From: an uncultured Sphingomonadales bacterium
GTDB taxonomy: Bacteria; Pseudomonadota; Alphaproteobacteria; Sphingomonadales; Sphingomonadaceae
Length of the DNA: 17,715 nt
NCBI GenBank assembly: GCA_937898525.1
Contig: CALCBC010000070.1
Location: 1-17,715 of the forward strand
Direction of reading: 5' to 3'
The position numbers were made by a program, and so were the translations under genes. Under the pieces are notes generated by a model. The model was not told the DNA's origin and did not search any database. It was given only the letters and a program-made list of their open reading frames with translations. Every line of letters begins with the position of its first letter. The first letter of the stretch is position 1. Of this stretch, positions 14,735-17,715 are shown in pieces.

Positions 14735-15356
14735 GGCGATCGCGCTGATCGACTACGGCGCGGGCAACCTCCACTCGGTCCACAACGCGCTGAAGGCAGC
14801 GGGTGCCGAGCGGGTATGCGTCACCGCCGACCCCGAGATCGTGCGTGGCGCAGGGCGGATCGTGCTGCCCGGTGTCGGCTCGTTCAAGGCCTGCGCCGAC
14901 GGGTTGATCGCCATCCCGGGCATGGTCGAGGCGCTCGAGGAGCGGGTGCTGCAGCGCGGCGCGCCGTTTCTCGGCGTCTGCGTAGGGATGCAGCTGCTGG
15001 CGACCGCCGGGTACGAGCACGGGGCGACGCCGGGGCTCGGATGGATTCCCGGCGAAGTACGGCTGATCGAGCGGACCGATCCGGCGATCAAGGTGCCGCA
15101 CATGGGCTGGAACGACGTCTCGCCGACCGCGCATCCCAACGGCGCCTCGCTGATCGAGCCGGGCGAGGCCTATTTCCTTCACTCGTACCACTTCCGCCCC
15201 GACAGCGGGCGCGACGTGGCGGCGATGACCGACCACGGCGGCGGACTCGTCGCGGCAGTCGCGCGCGACAACGTGGTCGGGGTCCAGTTCCATCCCGAGA
15301 AGAGCCAGGCCTACGGGCTGTCGCTGCTGGCGCGGTTTCTCGGGTGGAAGCCCTGA
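14727..15356 (+). CDS. hisH: Imidazole glycerol phosphate synthase, glutaminase subunit
   Basis: The 209-residue class I glutamine amidotransferase supplies ammonia to HisF for imidazole glycerol phosphate and AICAR formation. It begins IALIDYGAGNLHSVHNAL. The oxyanion strand is LPGVGSF, and the nucleophile is Cys85 (FLGVCVGMQLL). The triad is completed by His189 and Glu191 (VQFHPEKS). The interior has PHMGWNDV and YFLHSYHF, both HisH signatures. The start is a GTG at 14727 that overlaps hisB by 8 bases; an AAGG site lies inside hisB, 10 bases upstream. This start gives the normal N-terminus. In many alphaproteobacteria hisA and hisF follow directly, but here a 465-base noncoding region and unrelated genes follow. 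HisF, its obligate partner, must be encoded elsewhere. Confidence 0.96.
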   Translation: MAEAIALIDYGAGNLHSVHNALKAAGAERVCVTADPEIVRGAGRIVLPGVGSFKACADGLIAIPGMVEALEERVLQRGAPFLGVCVGMQLLATAGYEHGATPGLGWIPGEVRLIERTDPAIKVPHMGWNDVSPTAHPNGASLIEPGEAYFLHSYHFRPDSGRDVAAMTDHGGGLVAAVARDNVVGVQFHPEKSQAYGLSLLARFLGWKP

Positions 15357-15399
15357 CGCCCCGGGGCCCAAGCTTGCGGGGACACGACGGCCGGAAAAA

Positions 15400-15531
15400 G
15401 GGCACACAAGGCACACCCCGTGCCCCTGAAGAACCCACTTGCCTGGTCAATATTCACTAGCGTTGCCAGCCGGTTACGCGCGGGGCACAGCGAAAGGGCA
15501 CATGGGCACGGTCGACGGGGAAAAGGGGCAC
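15400..15531 (+). repeat. Cluster of GGGCAC motifs
   Basis: The hexamer GGGCAC occurs at 15400, 15483, 15496, 15504 and 15526, with an inverted copy GTGCCC at 15420 and a shorter GGCAC at 15410. Several copies are preceded by A runs (AAAAAGGGCAC, AAAGGGCAC, AAAAGGGGCAC). Spacing is irregular, so this is not a tandem array. It could be a set of binding sites, a degraded repeat element or chance in GC-rich DNA. Confidence 0.45.
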
Positions 15532-15707
15532 CTTGGAGTGATGGCCCGCCCGGACAGAACCTGGACGCGGAGCAGGAGAGCGTCGGGCGGGGTCACAAGC
15601 GCAATGGTGCGCGAGGGCGTGTGCTCTTGCGCGGAAAAGGCGCAAGGCGCGGCTGAACGACGGACAATTCAAAGACTCTGCGCGAACATAGCATGAACAC
15701 GGCCAGT

Positions 15708-15807
15708 AGGAAAGCGGCCGAGCTTTCCTGCGTCCGAGTGGCTCCCCCAGCGGCCCGGCGGGATCGCAGGCATGGAACCGCTCCTGCGGCCGATCGTCTC
15801 CCGAGAC
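15708..15807 (+). promoter_or_regulatory. Structured leader upstream of the SDR-GH130 unit
   Basis: Three stem-loops lie in series ahead of the SDR ribosome site. AGGAAAGC (15708-15715) pairs perfectly with GCTTTCCT (15722-15729), loop 6. CGCAGG (15765-15770) pairs with CCTGCG (15783-15788), loop 12. GTCT (15796-15799) pairs with AGAC (15804-15807), loop 4, and touches the AAAGGAG ribosome site. This could be a regulatory leader RNA; it matches no riboswitch class I recognise. Confidence 0.35.
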
Positions 15808-15821
15808 AAAGGAGACATGCC

Positions 15822-16586
15822 ATGGCCGATGCCGACCCGAACCTGCGTGACGCGCATACCGAGATGCCCTCGCTCGAAGGACGCAAGGCGGTCATCACCG
15901 GCGGCACCACCGGGATCGGGCGCGCGATCGGGGTGCTGCTGGCGTCAGAGGGCGTCGAGATCTTCACCTGCGGGCGCGACGAACGGCATCTCGCCGACGG
16001 ACTCGAGCGGATCAACGAGGTCGGCAAGGGATCCGGCATCAGCGTCGACCTCGCCGAGCGCGAGGGGCTCGAACGGTTCTTCGCCGAGGCCGAGAAGGCG
16101 CTGGGCAGCTACGATATCGCGATCGTCAACGCCGCGGTGCCGGTCGACGGCGTGACCGGCACGAGCGAGGAAGAGGCCTGGTACGCGGTTGCGGCTGACT
16201 ACACGGCCTACGTGATGAGCGTGTACAAGGCCGTGCACCACATGAAGGACAAGGGGGACCTGATCATGGTCGGGTCGATGAGCGCGCACAGCCTGGGCGG
16301 CCATTCGTCGATCTATGCCGGGATGAAGAAGGGCATCCAGGGCTTCGCCGAGGCCTTGCACAAGGAGCTCGGGCCGAAGGGGATCAAGGTCGGACTGGTC
16401 GAGCCGGGGCTGACCGGAGCGGACTTCCAGTATCCCGACATTCCGGCCGAGAAGCAGCGCGAGATGATCAACGCCGAGAAGATGCTCCGCGCCGAGGATA
16501 TCGCCGTTGCGGTGCACTTCATGCTGACGCAGCCGCGGCGCGCGGTGGTCAATCAGCTCGCGGTCACGCAGAGGATCAGCGACTAG
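15822..16586 (+). CDS. Short-chain dehydrogenase/reductase (SDR family)
   Basis: The 254-residue protein is a classical Rossmann-fold oxidoreductase using NAD(P). The cofactor motif is TGGTTGIG (residues 26-33), followed by FTCGRDERHL at the position that often chooses NADP(H), then DLAE and IVNAAV (NAA at 103-105). The active site has Ser152 (MVGSMSAHS), Tyr165 and Lys169 (IYAGMKKG), the complete Ser/Tyr/Lys set. GLVEPGLTGADF is the usual PG motif after the active site. The ATG at 15822 has an AAAGGAGA site 7 bases upstream, which rules out the longer open frame from 15693. The final TAG shares its G with the GTG of the next gene, so the two form a tight unit. The substrate cannot be read from sequence; a sugar or polyol is suggested only by the GH130 neighbour. 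Confidence 0.93.
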   Translation: MADADPNLRDAHTEMPSLEGRKAVITGGTTGIGRAIGVLLASEGVEIFTCGRDERHLADGLERINEVGKGSGISVDLAEREGLERFFAEAEKALGSYDIAIVNAAVPVDGVTGTSEEEAWYAVAADYTAYVMSVYKAVHHMKDKGDLIMVGSMSAHSLGGHSSIYAGMKKGIQGFAEALHKELGPKGIKVGLVEPGLTGADFQYPDIPAEKQREMINAEKMLRAEDIAVAVHFMLTQPRRAVVNQLAVTQRISD

Positions 16587-17715
16587 TGAAGTTCACCGTC
16601 GACCGGCTGGTCCTGGTTCCCGACGACATCGACCTCTCGCGCGGCCCGCTCGCGGGAGCGCTCGACTGCGAGACTTACGTGCTCGGCGCTTTCAACCCGG
16701 GAATGACCCGGCTGCCCAACGGCAACCTCCTCATGATGGTCCGCGTCGCCGAGGCCCTTCGCCAGCCGGTGTTCGACGACGAGGTCCACGCGATTCGCTG
16801 GGATTCGAAGGCTGGCTACGTGGTCGACGGCTGGCCGCTCGAGCTGTGCGACACTTCCGACCCGCGCAAGTTCCTGCTTCACGGCCACGGCTGGAAGATC
16901 ATGGCGCTGACCTCGCTGTCGTGGCTGCTGCCGGTCGAAATGAGCCCGGACGGGCTCGAGGTCGTGGCGATGCATTACGACAAGGCGATCGCGCCAGCCG
17001 GAACCTGGCAGTGCTACGGGCTCGAGGATGCACGGATCAGCCGCGTGAACGGGCGCTACCTGATGACGACCTGCTCGGTCAGCCCTGAGCGGCACTCGAC
17101 CACTCTCTACAGTTCCGACAATGGCCTCGACTGGACCTTCGAGGGGATCGTGCTCGATCACCAGAACAAGGACATGCTGATCTTCGAAGGGCTGATCGGC
17201 GGCCAGTACTGGGCCCAGACCCGGCCGCTCGGGCAGCTGTTCTTCGCCTATCCGCCGGGCAGCCCCTGGCATGCCGGCCCGTCGATCAACCACGCGACGA
17301 GCCCCGACGCGCTGCACTGGAGGCCGCACATCGAGCCGGCGATCCGGCCGCACGCGGGCACCGCGGCGACCGCGCGGATCGGCGGGGGCACACCGCCGAT
17401 CCTGACCGAAGTCGCCGGCAAGCGCGGGTGGCTGACGCTGTGGCACGGGGTCGAGCCGTACCAGATCGTCGGCAAGTACCGGACTTACTGGTCGCTGCTC
17501 GATCCGGAAGAGCCGTGGAAGGTACTGGCGACGAGCCACGAGCCGCTGCTCGAGGCCGATCCCGCGCTGACCGAGCCGATCGAGGAACAGATGTACCTCG
17601 ACAACGTGGTGTTCACGACCGGGATCGTCGAGGAGGAAGACCACTTCGTGGTTGCGAGCGGCGAGGCGGACCTGGCGTGCCGGATCACCCACGTGCCGAA
17701 GGACGCGTTTGTGGC
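16586..17715 (+). CDS. Glycoside hydrolase family 130-type protein (mannoside phosphorylase-like), 3' end cut by window
   Basis: The frame is open for 376 residues from a GTG at 16586 to the window edge. It begins VKFTVDRLVLVPDDIDLS, and the pattern is that of GH130 five-bladed propeller enzymes: FNPGMTRLPNGNLLMMVRVAE (36-56), CYGLEDARISRVNGRYLMT (143-161, with Asp148 in the place I expect for the acid), SSDNGLDW, HQNKDMLIF, GPSINHATSPDALHW, GGGTPPIL and WLTLWHGVEPYQIVGKYRTYWSLLD. GH130 members are mainly beta-mannoside phosphorylases or hydrolases acting on mannosyl-glucose, mannobiose or N-glycan cores. No signal peptide is present, so it should act inside the cell, as phosphorylases do. 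The GTG shares one base with the SDR stop codon, so translation is coupled. The stop codon is not in view, though the length suggests only a few residues are missing. The exact substrate is unknown. Confidence 0.85.
   Translation, partial: MKFTVDRLVLVPDDIDLSRGPLAGALDCETYVLGAFNPGMTRLPNGNLLMMVRVAEALRQPVFDDEVHAIRWDSKAGYVVDGWPLELCDTSDPRKFLLHGHGWKIMALTSLSWLLPVEMSPDGLEVVAMHYDKAIAPAGTWQCYGLEDARISRVNGRYLMTTCSVSPERHSTTLYSSDNGLDWTFEGIVLDHQNKDMLIFEGLIGGQYWAQTRPLGQLFFAYPPGSPWHAGPSINHATSPDALHWRPHIEPAIRPHAGTAATARIGGGTPPILTEVAGKRGWLTLWHGVEPYQIVGKYRTYWSLLDPEEPWKVLATSHEPLLEADPALTEPIEEQMYLDNVVFTTGIVEEEDHFVVASGEADLACRITHVPKDAFV

Larger units (their letters stand above)
15357..15821. other. 465-base intergenic region after hisH with repeats and stem-loops
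   Basis: I see no convincing coding sequence. Short open frames lack ribosome sites and recognisable protein patterns. The region starts with GC-rich dyads just after hisH (GCCCCGGGGC, 15358-15367) that may end transcription of hisBH. It then holds a cluster of GGGCAC motifs (15400-15531), a small AT-rich patch near 15448-15463, and a 7-base-pair stem-loop (15626-15632 with 15640-15646). A second AT-richer patch (15661-15700) could contain the promoter of the SDR gene, and a structured leader (15708-15807) follows. Confidence 0.6.

Noticed and set aside
15400..15531. CRISPR-like or tandem-repeat interpretation of the GGGCAC cluster
   Set aside because: The repeat unit is only 6-8 bases and spacing is irregular (83, 13, 8 and 22 bases), unlike a CRISPR array or a satellite.
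15439..15696. A short open frame of about 85 codons after hisH, covering part of the GGGCAC cluster
   Set aside because: It has no ribosome site, no conserved pattern and low-complexity composition. Its codons are explained by the repeated motif.
15693..15821. A 43-residue N-terminal extension of the SDR protein
   Set aside because: The strong AAAGGAGA site sits directly before the ATG at 15822, and the SDR fold starts normally after it. The extension is Arg/Ala-rich and overlaps the stem-loops.

Overview
This is a GC-rich, gene-dense window of ordinary bacterial chromosome. The organism is most likely an alphaproteobacterium of the order Sphingomonadales. Three things point there: an alpha-type SspB encoded divergently from hisB, a fused LigB-LigA gallate dioxygenase like DesB of Sphingobium, and small secreted or membrane proteins of sphingomonad type. 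I see no rRNA, tRNA, CRISPR array, insertion sequence or prophage block. Most genes are compact, with short gaps and several stop/start overlaps.

Layout. 1-1252 (minus): the start of an exported protein cut by the window edge, and an AmpD-like amidase with a C-terminal SH3-like domain. 1404-3356 (plus): a GTEPFW-type lipoprotein, a DUF4142 lipoprotein and a DODA-type (LigB superfamily) dioxygenase. 3439-4905 (minus): a PDZ-S41 protease lipoprotein, convergent with the preceding genes across two hairpins. 5223-6926 (plus): a stand-alone SWIB-domain protein with a clear terminator, then a one-gene gallate dioxygenase. 6963-8236 (minus): a small secreted protein, then DUF985 (cupin) and DUF427 genes that overlap by 4 bases. 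8318-10449 (plus): a DUF72 protein and a secreted M19 dipeptidase. 10461-14058 (minus): a frameshifted DUF1810 gene, a single-pass membrane protein, dapD, gmk, a conserved basic protein and sspB. 14141-15356 (plus): hisB and hisH, overlapping. 15357-15821: a long gap with a cluster of GGGCAC motifs and several perfect stem-loops. 15822-17715 (plus): a short-chain dehydrogenase whose stop codon shares one base with the GTG start of a GH130-type glycoside phosphorylase/hydrolase that runs off the window.

How the genes fit together. Housekeeping functions are lysine/peptidoglycan precursor synthesis (dapD), histidine synthesis (hisBH), GMP phosphorylation (gmk) and ClpXP adaptor function (sspB). 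Cell-envelope functions are the amidase, the S41 protease, the dipeptidase and the lipoproteins. The accessory catabolic content is the gallate dioxygenase, the DODA-type dioxygenase and the SDR-GH130 pair. The points most worth a second look are: a set of genes without Shine-Dalgarno sites whose -10-like box sits about 7 bases before the ATG (candidate leaderless mRNAs); the free-standing secreted domain beside the gallate dioxygenase; the SDR-GH130 unit behind a structured leader; and the broken DUF1810 gene. I found no clearly new multi-gene defence or mobile system.
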